DNA of 64,000 bases from the NCBI RefSeq assembly GCF_010015445.1, contig NC_053116.1:7144809-7208808 (forward strand), in the 5' to 3' direction. The position numbers and the translations under genes are program-made. Source of the DNA: Perca fluviatilis. Its lineage: Eukaryota > Chordata > Actinopteri > Perciformes > Percidae. The notes below the pieces were generated by a model. That model saw only the letters and a list, made by a program, of their open reading frames with translations, was not told the DNA's origin and searched no databases. Positions 1 through 11,614 of this stretch are shown here, piece by piece (positions within the stretch are counted from its first letter, which is position 1; each line of letters starts with the position of its first letter).

Positions 1-537
1 CCCATCCCAACACGTTGGTTTAAAAAGAAATTGATCACAAAAAAGGAAACTACCTAATAAACTACTTCATTTTAAATGAATGAATGCCATCTTACAGAGG
101 AGAAACACAGAGAAACCTGGAAGGCACAGCTAAACAGTCTAACAGCATTTTCTAAACTACAGTTTATGAATACATCTTGTTTTTAATTCCTTTTTTATTT
201 TGACATTGGATGTGGACATTTTATTCTATTATAATGTTTCCATGTGTTTCATTATTGTTGACTGAATCACTTCATTGCTTTTTGAGTTGTTTTTATTCTC
301 TGGGGAACATTAAATCAGAGTCAGACTGTGAGATTATTTTAATGCTTGAAATCTGAAAGAATCCAGATCTCTGTTGTTTTAAACTGTTACCCCTCAGTCA
401 CAGACTGGTTGAACTGGGCAGCTCCCAGTATGACTGTGGGGATCTATGTATGATTTATGGAAATGTGAAACAAATCAGACTGCAACATCTTACAGGAAGT
501 ACAGATAGTAACTATTGATTGTTCATCTTTTTAACAG
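1..537 (+). other. Intron 1 (3' part) of Ig receptor copy 1
   Basis: No coding exon is seen here. The stretch is closely similar to the end of intron 1 of copy 3 (about 28446-28984), and its last 310 bases also match copy 2 (about 13464-13768). It ends in a pyrimidine-rich tract and an AG at 536-537 before the V exon. The signal-peptide exon and promoter of copy 1 must lie left of the window. Confidence 0.8.
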
Positions 538-1800
538 CACTGCAGGATGGAAACATTGGTCTCATCAATGCAGAAATCATCGAGAGTACAGGAAGTGAAG
601 GAGGAGACATCACAGTTAGATGCTCCTTCACTTTCTCTGGAAGGAGGATAATCTTCTGTAAGGATGAATGTAAAGATGGAGACATTCTCATTGAGACAGA
701 AGAGGACACAGCTAAGAAAGATAGATACAGCATTGAATATAAAGAAGGATATTTTCCAGTATTTAATACAATTCTGTATGTGAGCATCAGAAACCTGACT
801 CAGTCTGACTCAGGACAGTACAGATGTGGTTTATTCAGATTTTACTCATCCTCACCATCATACCAGGAGATTGAGGTCTGAGTTACAGATGGTGAGTTTC
901 TATTGAGAGTCATGTTATTAACTGTTCACTGACAGCTGCTGATGTTTCAAATAACTCAACATGTTTAGTCTAACAGTTGTATTTAGAGCTGCATATTTTC
1001 ATCATTGTGAACTCTGATAAATGCTCCTTTAACAGTTGATGTGTAAAATATGTGATGAACTCAGACGGTCCCACACTGCAGCTGATTGGAATCTTGTTGC
1101 ACCAAACCCATTGATGACCTTCTGCATTTGTACGTGGGATTAAAACACATGGATGTTAGCACAGAGTTCTCTGCAGGGAGCATCTGATCATCACCACTTC
1201 TTTGGATCTCTACAATCACTATCTGACTGTTTGATTGTGTTTTTAATGTTTCACAGCTCCAACCTCTCCTCTCAGACCTTCTTCACCATCAGTCCCATCA
1301 GCCTCCACACTGATGACATCACATAATTTAAGCTCCACACCTTCATCAGCCTTCCCTGAAGCCAGTGAGCAGCCTCCACAGAAACACACAACACCAGGTA
1401 CATTTACTTTGTTGTTTGTATGTGAATATACTGTTATTGCAAACACATGGATGTGTATGCTTGTATGCATAGAACCTATATTTGTTGTTGGTTTAAATGT
1501 TATTAAATGGTTATAAAGTATTGATTTAAAAATATTAAGTTGATGTTACTATTAGTTGGACACCACAGCATGAATGATCTCTCAGGTCTCTCATGTACCT
1601 TGGAGTCCAGTTTATGCTGCCAGATATATTTAATAATGAACCAGGAAGTGTAAAACCGACGTGTTCTTCTGCTCAAACAGCCCAAAGAGCTCTGCTGTAT
1701 GTGGGTCTGACTCTGGTCCTCTTCTTCATCATGTTATCAGTAGCTTTGCTGATTTTCTGCAGTATGAGGGCCAGGAAAACCAAAGGTGAGACTACAGGAA

Positions 1801-1824
1801 ACACACACACACACACACACACAC
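1801..1824 (+). repeat. (CA)12 just after the TM-exon donor of copy 1
   Basis: A pure CA run begins 15 bases after the GT donor at 1786. The same position in copy 3 carries a longer run (about 19 units). CA repeats near donors are known binding sites for hnRNP L, so an effect on TM-exon use is possible but inferred. Confidence 0.85.
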
Positions 1825-3389
1825 GTTAACCGCTATATCAGTGAAGAAGTCATATCACAACCATTAACACACTGAAGAGACAAACAAATTTGAAAAAAAC
1901 AGCTCGTAGGGCTCTCCATCTCGGGCATTGTGGATGTTCATATTGTGCAACTGCGGCCTGGGTGACTGTGCACAGAGGGTCTTTTGTAACAATCTGGACG
2001 GGGTCTCATAGACTGCATTGCAATGATTGGCTACAGTCCCCCAGAAAAGCTTATACTCCGGTTCAGGAGACATTTCCAAAAAGTAGACCAATCTACAACA
2101 ACAGAGAGAGACAGAAGAGAGGAGGTCCATTCTTGGAGACACTTTAACCTCAATCAGTATGAACGACCAGAGGTTCATGGGGACCGTCCACACCGTCCAG
2201 ACCGCAAAAAGCATGAAACACATTTAAATATCTTTAATACCAAGGGGAGGGCCAACAGTTTAAAGGGAGGGACTCACATGCACTAACAGGCACGTGGCCG
2301 GCCCGGCTACCAAAAAAAAGAACAGAGAAACTCTGATAACAACTCACACTGTGACTTCATTTTCTGCTCAGGATGCATACAGGCTAGTTTTTTTGCTGCT
2401 ATATAAATGTTTTAAATATCATATATAGAACCTTTAAGGTCGGCCCAGAAAGTTTAGAAATCTATTTTTTTAAATGAAGTCACAAAAGGTTTATTCTAAT
2501 CCTGTGAACTGCATGTTTTTCAGAACCTCCTCTGGAAACTGAGTACTCTAATGTCACAAAGGTGAGTTTGGGTTCATCTGGACATCTCAGCATCATTAGT
2601 GTTGAGAAACCAGCTGATATTAATACAAAGCCCTGTTCTCTTCCTGCAGGCCAACCGAGTGTATGAGGAGATCAGAGAGGACAGACAGAGCACATCTCCT
2701 CCTGTAGAAGTGTCTACAGTTTACACTTACGCCAAATACACCAAACCAGATGGAGTGGAAACCACAGAGGAGTACAGCTTAGTCACTGCACCCACTTCTC
2801 AGAAGAAAGTAAGTCAAAAGTGTGGTAGGGTTTTAGGTTTTAGTAAACCCCTTCAGGCTGCAGCTGATAGGTACTAGTTTTTATTTACACAGCTGTTTCT
2901 CTATCCCTAGCACCTACCTATCTTTGGTGATCATGAGTCATGTAATAATGTTCTTTTGCCTTTTTATGTTTGGATGCAGGCTTTGAGATGTGGCCTAAGA
3001 CAAATGAAAATGTTATTGTACAGCAAATGACTTTTATTTTTTGATGCAGTGTCAGAATAGAGAGAAGATTGTGGATGAAACTAGGATTTTAAAAGAGCTT
3101 AAAGTTTTCAAAATTAAAAGGAAATCTAGTTCTTTACTCAGAGAATGTTAAGATAAATCAATATAGCTGGAGGAGGACTTCCATCTGTCTATTTTGTTCA
3201 TCAAGAGAGAAAAGCAACCTATTGAGAAACAGGAACCAGGCCAGTTTGTGATCATACTGTACTGTATCTAAAGCCATTGAGGAAGAGGAAGTGTGAACAG
3301 AGAGAGAGGGAGGAAAAGGTGTGGCACTGATACAGATATTCATGTTAAAAAAATAGATTCAGAGATAAAACCCTGTGAACAGTTTACAT

Positions 3390-3835
3390 CAGGGGGGTCA
3401 AACTCATTTTCACTAAGGGCCACACTGGAAAAAGAGAATCACACCAAGGACCAGACAGGTAGAGTTTATTTGTTTTTGTTCAGACATTTTTGTGGCTTTC
3501 AGACATTTGTCATCCGTTTGTTGCTTTTTCCGACATTTTGTCTACACTTTTTGTCACATTTTTGTTGACATGAAGCCCTACGAAAGTCATCAAAAGAGTT
3601 CCTTAGCCATCAAAGAATTTAGCACATCAAGCAAAACAATGATACATTTTTTTTTTTTAACAACAACCTGTTTCACAGCCTGAATATGAAAACTCTCTCT
3701 CTGCTTCTAATTGTAGTTTAATAAACACTTTCCTGTGTTTTCAAAATCTATTGTGAACCCAAATTGATATACGGGCCGGATCTAAATCTGCAAAGTGCCG
3801 GATTTGGCCCACGGGCATGGAGTTTGACACATGTG
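3390..3835. mobile_element. hAT-like MITE in last intron of copy 1
   Basis: This 446-bp insertion is absent from the same intron of copy 3, where the empty site lies near 35200. Its ends are inverted: the left begins CAGGGGGGTCAAACTC and the right ends in the complement of a similar GTCAAACTC block. It is flanked by 8-bp duplications GTTTACAT (3382-3389) and GTCTACAT (3836-3843), with one mismatch. The 8-bp duplication and CAG-type end fit the hAT superfamily. No transposase is encoded. Confidence 0.75.
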
Positions 3836-4132
3836 GTCTACATGAAGCAGCTCACGCAGAAATGATGCTCTTGTGAAGAAACAGGCGAGTAAAGTCAGGT
3901 GATAAAGTTTGAGCTTTGTGTTTTCTTGCAGACTGAAGACGACCGGAGTGACCTCACCTACTCTGAGCTGGATCTTCCCAACGGTACAGCTGCCTCGCTG
4001 CACAGCGCCCCCTGCGGTGACCCAGATAACGTGGTCTACTCTGTTCCTCGGGTAGAAGCCAGCTCGGCCGGCAGCCTCGCCCAAGACGCTTCACCTCCTC
4101 TGTACTCTACTGTTACTTTACATCAGCTGTAG

Positions 4133-5498
4133 CTTCAACGCTGTCAGCGCCACATTTACTCTCTCAGGAGCCAACAGGGGACACAAAGTGCTTTGAATGA
4201 GTCACATTCACTCAAAGAAATCTGTTTTTATCGTTATTGTTTTTTTTGAAGATGAAATATTTTTTATTAGCTCTATGTGTTTATTGCTTTTGCACAAGTA
4301 TATGTTCTTATAACAGTTATGCATTATATAATTGTATACTATATTTATTCTGTACTTTTCAAACTGTAGTTAACGTGTTTAGGTGCTGAATCCAATCATC
4401 ATGAGAACAATGGCCTGTACAATTTTAAGTTCCTGATCTTCTGATACCAAATAGGACTATTTGGTATCAAAAGATCAGGAACTTAAATTTTTTGTTCATG
4501 AATATGTAACATACATACTCATGAACTTTGTATGACTTGAACATTGGTAGTTTTCTGGCAGTCACCATTATTGTTGCATCAGTGTGAGTCATTAAAATAA
4601 TCTTTGCAATCCGAAAGGTTGAACTAAATCATATTATACAATAATTAAGATAATCTGATCTCTTGGCTCTAACAGACAAGAAGCAGCTAGCCACCTGTAA
4701 GGTCACCCACCTGTCACTCAACACAGCCACACCCTAACAATGCTGAACTTTGAAACTGTGATAGGCAGTATTTTTTGGGCATAATTGGGCAAATATTCCA
4801 TATATCCATTCCAATATTCCAATCATCTTTCAGTATATTGTAATTCAAGTGCTCTGACAGAAAACTAGACTTCTGCACCTCCTCTAGAAAATCTAGCCTG
4901 TGACGGGAGACTTTGGCTTCATGTCTCAGCCCCCCCAGGTTTCTGCTTGGTAAACACTGAAGGGGCCGCTGATTTCTTCACCTCACCGTTACCTGAAATA
5001 ACAACATGCATTTTTAATGCAGGTCTGTTTTCAGTTTGAACGCTCGCTAAGGCTTCAACACTTGAATTATGAGAGGACATTTAGGGATTACACTGTACCA
5101 ATTGTTACTGCAGAGTTTCTATAGACACAAAGCTGTAACAACTTTTAAAATTATAATAATTATAATTTTTCTTGTTGCATAAAGTATCAGTTTTGTACAG
5201 GAAAATAAAAACGAAAAAGATTAGCCGCCATTTAGTTTTTATTTCAATTTAAACACAATGCCTAAACGGATTTTTGAAAAAAGTTGATCATTTGAAGCTG
5301 GTTAAACTGGTAGATAAAAAAAGAATGAACATAGAAGACTCAATATTTATTTTATAGTCATACATTGATTTTACAAAAATATGACTTCCCACTTAAAGAT
5401 ACAACCAAGTCTAGTTTTAATGTTAAATCAGACATAAACTCGCAGATTAAAGAAAAGACTTAATAAAGAATAAAGAGTGGAGGAGAGAAGAAGGGGGG
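4133..5498 (+). other. 3' UTR and flank of copy 1
   Basis: This region is paralogous to 35502-37140 behind copy 3. A candidate poly(A) signal ATTAAA is at 4591-4596 and is conserved behind copy 3 near 35942. Relative to copy 3 it lacks about 350 bp at 4907 and has gained a 32-bp inverted duplication at 4421-4490. The end of the region (about 5470-5498) is the upstream part of the copy 2 promoter, now cut off from its gene by the BEL/Pao insertion. Confidence 0.7.
4421..4490. repeat. Near-perfect hairpin in copy 1 3' flank
   Basis: Arms 4421-4452 and 4458-4490 are inverted copies separated by 5 bases, with one or two differences. Copy 3 has only the left arm (about 35821-35852), so the second arm arose after the copies split. 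A templated inverted duplication is the simplest reading. Confidence 0.85.
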
Positions 5499-5839
5499 TG
5501 TGGAAAACTCCCTGCTAGACTGACGAGCTGACGTCACTCCTTGGACTCACGCATTTGCGCACATGCGCAATTCAGCCATTTCCTTTTGTAGTTCGCTGCA
5601 GACACGAGTACAGCTGCTCCTGAAGTTGCACGTTGCTTATATAACATTCTGTTGTGTTGCCGTGTGCGTTATTGAGAACAAAACCACACAAACACATACT
5701 AGCAACAAGCACTGTATTCACATGCTGGGATTGGAGGTCAATAAATCTGTTGAACTAAAACCAAAGGTTGCAGCGACTCTTTTATCGGAGTACATAGCCA
5801 GCTCGGGTAGCGCCAGCACATAACGTACACGACTTCACA
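5499..5839 (+). repeat. BEL/Pao 5' LTR
   Basis: The 341-bp LTR begins TGTGGAAAAC and ends CTTCACA. Bases 5535-5839 repeat at 11310-11614 with about two mismatches in 305 bases. It has a TATA-like TATATAA at 5638-5644 and AATAAA at 5740-5745. The AGTGGTCCTTCGAGCCGG that follows directly is the expected place for the primer-binding/leader region. Confidence 0.88.
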
Positions 5840-7592
5840 AGTGGTCCTTCGAGCCGGATTTTGCAGCCTCCAAGGATTACGACAGAGAGCCAGATATCGA
5901 ACTTCGTCCCAGCAGAGTAAGACAGGCCCAGGGTACCTTGCGGACTTCGAGCTTGACTATCCAGCCAAACAGCTTCCGCCATTCAAGGGACCCCTCCATC
6001 AGGCTACTGAGAATCTGTTGTGTAGCGACCGAGCCCAGGTTGACCTTGCCACGCCTGACCAAAGCCTGCATAGGATTCGCGAGGAGGAACGATGGCAGCG
6101 CCTTGAAGCGCGCTATAAGGACATGAGTAAACAGCTGGAGGAACTGCAGATTACGATGGACAGTGCTAAACGCATGCCTTACCCTCAAAGCTGTCCAGCT
6201 TATCCTCCGCATTACCCTCGGTATCCTCAACAGTACTCCAGCCTGCCTCGGCTAGAGTTAGGTAGCCCAGTCCACAGTCCCCTGTGGAACACTACCTCAG
6301 CTGTCAGAGAACCCCTCCAGCAGTCAGCAACCCTGTTGGGTTCCCCATCACAGCAGCCTAACCTCATGCCATCCCAGACGGGGGACAACCACGGACAAGG
6401 CCAACCCACTTACACCCTGCCAGCCCTTACGTCCAGGCAACAGGTAGCTATGGATCACGCTGTACCTGCTCACCACACCTCTCTGCCTTCACTTTGTCCT
6501 GGTCAGGATACTGCTCTGCATCCACGGTCTGTGCCACAGTCTGCTCTACATCAGGCTCCGCTTGCCCAGCCCGACATGCTTCAGCCTCGTCTCCAGCCTC
6601 CAAATCCTCCCCCTCAGCATCCTCTTCCTCCACCGCTACAGTACCAATCTTACTCTGCCTATCCTCCTTATCCAGCTGGGTTGTATTATCCATCGTGGCG
6701 CCACCTCCACCAGGACAACCACTACTGATGCAGCCAGCGCCGCCTTATGCACCAGCCATGCCACGGCGAGGCCCTACAGTCCCAGGCATCCTAGAAATGG
6801 CCATCCGCTCTTCATAACGGCATTTCCCAAGCCTAAACTGACCCCATTCAGTACTGGTAAGGAGAGTGACTTCATAATGTTGAAGAAAGGATTGGACAGT
6901 GTGCTTGGCCCACACAAACATCTATCAGAGGATTATAAGTACCAGGTGCTACTAGACCTCCTCAAACTACCAAATGCCTATCAGGGGTGGCGAAGAGGTA
7001 TACGTGAATGATCCAACCCCATACACTAGCAGCATGCAAGCCTTAGAACAGCGATATGGCCAGCACGCCAGCTTGTTTAAAGGAGAGTTGAAGGCCATTC
7101 TCAACTCCCCTCCTATCAAGCCAGGTGATGCACAAGCCTTTGAGGATTTCTCATCAGCTGTTAGTACCTTGGTGGGCCTGCTAGGCACCATGGACGGTCC
7201 TTCCAGAGCCGAGCTGAGATGTGGCTCTCACGTAGGACACTCTGCTTAGCAAGCTGCCTGCCAACTACAGAGACCGCCGCTGAGTACTGCATATCCCGGG
7301 GGATCATCCGCAGTGGCACCGATAGCACATACACGCTCCCTGACTTTGCCGTGTGGTTGGAGAGAAAGCACAAGCCATACAGGTATCAAGGAGAGCTACC
7401 GAAGCATCCAGGGTGGAATCTGCACAGATAAAGCGTAAAGACAAGACAACAAGGCCCCAGAAGTCTAAGTCTGCCAGCGTCTACATCACCAACCGACCAG
7501 AGACTTCTGAGCCACCTCATTGCCCTGATACATCTGGAGCCAATCCCAAGCCAGGTCAGTCCTCTACTAAGAAGCGAGCGCTTTAACCCTAC
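5840..7592 (+). pseudogene. BEL/Pao gag remnant
   Basis: An open frame at 5841-6728 (about 295 codons) encodes a charged, coiled-coil-prone stretch (R-I-R-E-E-E-R-W) followed by a Pro/Gln/Tyr-rich region. The capsid-like part continues in other frames at about 6815-7430, including the block L-L-D-L-L-K-L-P. At least three frame changes or stops break it. It would have formed the particle shell of the element; no intact product is possible. Confidence 0.7.
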
Positions 7593-8100
7593 TGTCCCTA
7601 CTGCTCCAATCAAGAACACTACCTCAGTGCCTGTGCTGGGTTCGCTAAGCTCAACACAGCTGAGAAGGCTAACTGGATAAAGGAGAAGGACAAATGCTGG
7701 AGATGTGACGCGGACACAAACCAGAGACATGTACCCTAAAGAAGCCATGCTCCACCTGTAATGAGCAACACCTCATCGTCCTACATGAGGTTGCACCAAA
7801 GCTAATCAGAGCATCCTCACAGTTAGCACCTCCTCCAGCATGGTGTATGTGGTGGCCAAGCTAGCTACTCCAGTCGTGTCCTGCTGAAAGTACTCCCTGT
7901 TCAGCTCCACAATGGAGGCAAGATCCTGAATACACATGCCGTACTGGACGACGGCTCTGAACGAACCATTATCCTTCCAGGTGCCGCCAAACATCTTGGT
8001 CTCTGCAAGGAAGAAGAAGTCTTGCCCCTTAGGACCATTCGACAGGATGTTGTGAAACTTAAAGGTGCTTCTGTATCATTTGAAGTGTCGTCTCAGACCA
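7593..8100 (+). pseudogene. BEL/Pao CCHC knuckle and retropepsin remnant
   Basis: A textbook CX2CX4HX4C zinc knuckle is encoded at 7593-7634. A second Cys/His cluster follows near 7695-7790, broken by a stop. At about 7945-7960 a D-D-G-S motif, the BEL-type aspartic protease active site, is encoded. The reading frame changes between these blocks. Confidence 0.7.
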
Positions 8101-10258
8101 ACACACAGGTGAAATACCACATACACCATGCCTTTACTGCAGATGAGCTGAGTCTTGCCGACCAATCATGTCCAGCGGAGTCTCTCAAGAAGAGGTATGA
8201 CCATCTGAGTGGAGTACCAATACAGGGATTCAATAGAGTACAGCCCATGCTCCTCATTGGTTCCGACCATCCCCATTTAATCACTCCAGTATGCCCTGTG
8301 CGGACGGGACCTCCAGGTGGCCCGGTGGCCATATCCACATTGTTAGGCTGGGCTATTCAGGGACCTACCAACTTCGTCCAGAACCCCACCAGAGAGGCCT
8401 CCTGCTTGCATACAGCATTCCTGTCTCCTGCTCAAGACCTGTATCAGCACGTTGAAAGGCTTTGGCAAATCGACACGCTGCCATACAGATCTGACCGGGA
8501 AGCTGTGCGTTCAAAGCAAGACCAGGTAGCTATCAACACACTGGATAAGCAAACCATTCGGGTCACAGTAGATGGAGTAGCCCGCTACGCTACACCTCTT
8601 CTACGCAAAGCAGCGGCACCCAGACTACATGCTCCTCCAGCTGCAGTGATGCCCCTCCTAAGAGCTACTGAGCGGCGCTTGGCCAGCAGCCCAGATCTAG
8701 CCAAGGTCTACAAGGAGGAGATACACAAGCTGGTGAAGGCTGGGTACGTGGTGAAGATCAGTAATGATGAGGCAAGCCAATCTAATGAATCATGGTATAT
8801 TCCTCACCACCTTGTTCACCACAATGGAAAAGCCAGAGTGGTATTTAACTGCTCATTCAAATACCAACAACTTGCCCTCAACGACATCCTGCTTCCTGGG
8901 CCTAACCTTGGTTCACTACCACTGGGCGTGCTCCTCAGGTTCAGGGAGTATCCAGTCGCCATAAGCGGGGACATCCGCGGGATGTTCCATCAGATTAGCG
9001 CCCCTTCCTGAAGATCAACCACTCCTCCGCTTCCTCTGGCGGGATATGGAGAGAGACCGTTAACCCTGATATTCTACGAATGGCGTGTCCTACCCTTCGG
9101 CACTGCTCTGCAGTCCGTGTGTGCTATATATACGCACTCGCAACGGCACGCCAAGGACAACAGCTCTGGCAACCAAGAGGTACTGGACTCCGTCATCAAC
9201 GCCCCTTTTACGTAGATAACTGCCTGCAGTCTCTTCGTTCTACATCACAGGCAAAACAGCTTATCGACAAGATGAGAGTCCTGCTCGCTGACGGTGGATT
9301 CGATATGAGACAATGGGCGAGAGCAATCAACCAGAGGTCATCGATCATCTCCCCCAGAGAGGCAAGGTCAGAGGGCGCGAGCTGTGGCTGACTGCAGACA
9401 GAGCTGATCCCCAGGAGTCAACACTAGGTCTCCGGTGGCACTGCCCATCCGACACCATCGGTTACAAGCACCGCCAAGCAGTAGCCATGGAGCCCACACT
9501 GAGGAATGTATACAGAGTGTTGGCATCACAATATGATCCACTCCGGATACATTATCCCCTACACCACGCGGGCTAAGGTCCTGATCCAGGCTCTCTGGAG
9601 GAATGAGCAAGGCTGGGACGAGCCTATCACCGGTGAACTCCTCTCTGTGCGGCAATCATGGGAGAACGAGGCTATCCCACCTTCATCACATTGACATGCC
9701 TCGGTGCTATATGCCAGTCAGCCTCGATCCTGATCACTCTCCTGTGGACCTGCATTGTCCTCTGCGCGCCAGAGAAGGCGTATGGCTCTGTCGCGCCTAT
9801 CTGCGTGCTGAAGGCAACGAAGGACATGTGCACGTGTCATTCATTATGTCCAGATCCCGTGTGCGTCCACGGAGACAGCTCTCCATGCCCCGCGTGGAAC
9901 TCAGTGCCGCACTGACTGGTGCTCAACTGGCTAAACTGCTACATACTGAGCTCACCATACCTATTAGGCAGACAACAATGTGGTCAGACTCTACGACTGT
10001 ACTCAGCTGGATCCAGTCCGACTCGTCTCAGTATAAAGTGTTTGTTGGTACGCCAGATAGCGAAATACAGGAGCTCACGGATGCTACTAGCTGGAGTGCA
10101 CGTCTCTTCTGAGCAGAACCCGGCGGATGACATCACACGGGGAAAGTCACTACATCAGCTGACACAACCTACCCGCTGGAAGAATGGACCAGATTTCCTG
10201 TATGATCACCCGGCTCAATGGCCAGCTATCCACACGGTAAAAATCAGAAGACGCAGGT
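8022..10258 (+). pseudogene. BEL/Pao reverse transcriptase and RNase H remnant
   Basis: The longest open piece is 8022-9011 (329 codons). It covers the linker after the protease and the start of the reverse transcriptase, with the block R-V-V-F-N-C-S and motif A in S-G-D-I-R-G-M-F-H-Q. Motif C is Y-V-D-N-C at 9209-9223, a variant of YxDD that I recall from BEL/Pao elements. RNase H-like sequence (W-S-D-S-T-T-V-L-S-W near 9980-10015) follows. Stops and frame changes occur at about 9009, 9080-9400 and 9580-9600. Confidence 0.75.
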
Positions 10259-10780
10259 GAGCTCAGGAAATCCACATTCTGTGGTCAACTCACTGTCCTT
10301 GATGCATCTGCTCCTGACCCAACACAGTATAACACCTGGTCTACCTACTGCAGGCTACTCACCAGTCCCTTCATGGGGCGGCAGCACCCCTATGTCTGCT
10401 TCAGACCGACTGGACACAGAGGTAGTACTTCTTAGTCGAACGCAGAGTGAGAGCTTCCCTGAAGAAATCAACGCTGCAGCATTCTCAACCTGTCCGACCT
10501 ACCAGTCGTCTCAGTCCACCTTCCCCCAGAATACGACCAGACTCTAGGCCTTATCCGAGTTGGGGTCGCCTCTCCGAAAGCCGAGGATCTGCCTGAAGAC
10601 ACTGTTCATCCTATTGTTCTTGCGCCTGATCACCCCATTACACAGGCTGTTGGTGCAAGATTATGATGATCGTTTACTCCATGCAGGCCCTGAGCCGAAT
10701 CTTCGCAGAGATCAGAAGGACCTATTGGATCCTCAGAGGCCGCCAAGCCATTAAGAAACACCAGCGGCAATGTGTGGAGG
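10259..10780 (+). other. BEL/Pao linker between RNase H and integrase
   Basis: No motif can be assigned with confidence. The position fits the pol linker ahead of the integrase zinc-binding region, and short frames interrupted by stops run through it. Confidence 0.45.
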
Positions 10781-11309
10781 TCGCAAGTGGCGCAGTAAGC
10801 CAGTGATCCCTAAAATGGCAGACCTCCCAGCCGCCGATCCGACTCAACAAGCCCCCTTTCTGGTCAACTGGTGTAGACTGCTTTGGCCCATATATGGTCA
10901 AGATAGGACGGCGACAGGAGAAACGATGGGGCATTGTGTTCAAGTGTCTCACTACCAGATGTGTTCACCTCGACCTGCTGCCTAGTATGGACACCGATTC
11001 ATTCCTCTTGTCTCTCCGCCGCTTCATCGCAAGAAGAGGGAAACCCTTTGAGATTTTAAGCGACAGAGGCACCAACTTCCGCGGTGGGGACAAGGAGCTT
11101 CACGAGGCATTCGAGTCACTTGAACCATCGCTCAGGGAACAGCTAGCAACACAGTGCATCACCTTCAGATTTAACCCGCCTCTGGCTCCACACTTTGGTG
11201 GAACATGGGAGAGGGAAATTAAATCTGTAAAGGCATCTCTCCAAACCATCCTGAAGGACCAAGTCATCCCTGAGGAGGTACTACAGACCGTCATCATTGA
11301 AATTGAGGG
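10781..11309 (+). pseudogene. BEL/Pao integrase remnant, 3' end deleted
   Basis: An open frame from about 10894 holds a DDE-type integrase core: D-L-L-P-S-M-D-T-D, then S-D-R-G-T-N-F-R-G (catalytic Asp), then H-F-G-G-T-W-E-R-E (catalytic Glu region). After I-E-I-E-G the frame runs directly into LTR sequence at 11310. The rest of pol, the polypurine tract and the first 36 bases of the LTR are therefore missing. Confidence 0.8.
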
Positions 11310-11614
11310 CACTCCTTGGACTCACGCATTTGCGCACATGCGCAATTCAGCCATTTCCTTTTGTAGTTCGCTGCAGACACGAGTACAGCTGCTCCTGAAG
11401 TTGCACGTTGCTTATATAACATTCTGTTGCGTTGCCGTGTGCGTTATTGAGAACAAAACCACACAAACACATACTAGCAACAAGCACTGTATTCACATGC
11501 TGGGATTGGAGGTCAATAAATCTGTTGAACTAAAACCAAAGGTTGCAGCGACTCTCTTATCGGAGTACATAGCCAGCTCGGGTAGCGCCAGCACATAACG
11601 TACACGACTTCACA
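11310..11614 (+). repeat. BEL/Pao 3' LTR, 5'-truncated
   Basis: Matches 5535-5839 base for base apart from about two substitutions. TATATAA is at 11413-11419 and AATAAA at 11515-11520. It ends 111 bp before the copy 2 start codon, in the same orientation, so it could act as a promoter for that gene; this is inference. Confidence 0.88.

Larger units (their letters stand above)
538..4132 (+). pseudogene. CD300/pIgR-like V-set receptor copy 1, ITSM/ITIM tail, stop in V exon
   Basis: Exons from splice sites and reading phase: V domain 538-891, stalk 1257-1397, transmembrane 1681-1785, tail 2524-2561, 2650-2808 and 3932-4132 (TAG). The V exon encodes the B-strand Cys, the extra F-C-K-D-E-C cysteine pair typical of CD300/pIgR-like domains, and the D-S-G-x-Y-x-C motif. 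The membrane segment is a hydrophobic run ending in an R/K anchor. The tail has T-E-Y-S-N-V (fits ITSM TxYxxV), R-V-Y-E-E-I, E-Y-S-L-V, L-T-Y-S-E-L (canonical ITIM) and P-L-Y-S-T-V. The fault is an in-frame TGA at 879-881 where copies 2 and 3 have CGA, three codons before the V exon ends; everything downstream is open. It is either a recent pseudogene or a source of a soluble V domain. CD300, pIgR-like or NILT naming cannot be settled without a tree. Confidence 0.8.
5499..11614 (+). mobile_element. Degenerate BEL/Pao LTR retrotransposon
   Basis: The element has a full left LTR, gag, CCHC knuckle, protease, reverse transcriptase, RNase H and integrase remnants in the usual order, then a 5'-truncated right LTR. 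It is flanked by a run of G on both sides; the empty-site form is seen at copies 3 and 4 (G run followed by TGTGATG), so a GGGGG duplication is likely. Coding is broken by many frameshifts and stops. A deletion removed the end of pol and the first 36 bp of the right LTR. The insertion splits the copy 2 promoter region. Confidence 0.88.

Noticed and set aside
538..891. Assignment of the receptors to NITRs (novel immune-type receptors).
   Set aside because: No J-like motif follows the D-S-G-x-Y-x-C cysteine, and the extra C-K-D-E-C pair fits CD300/pIgR-like or NILT V domains better.
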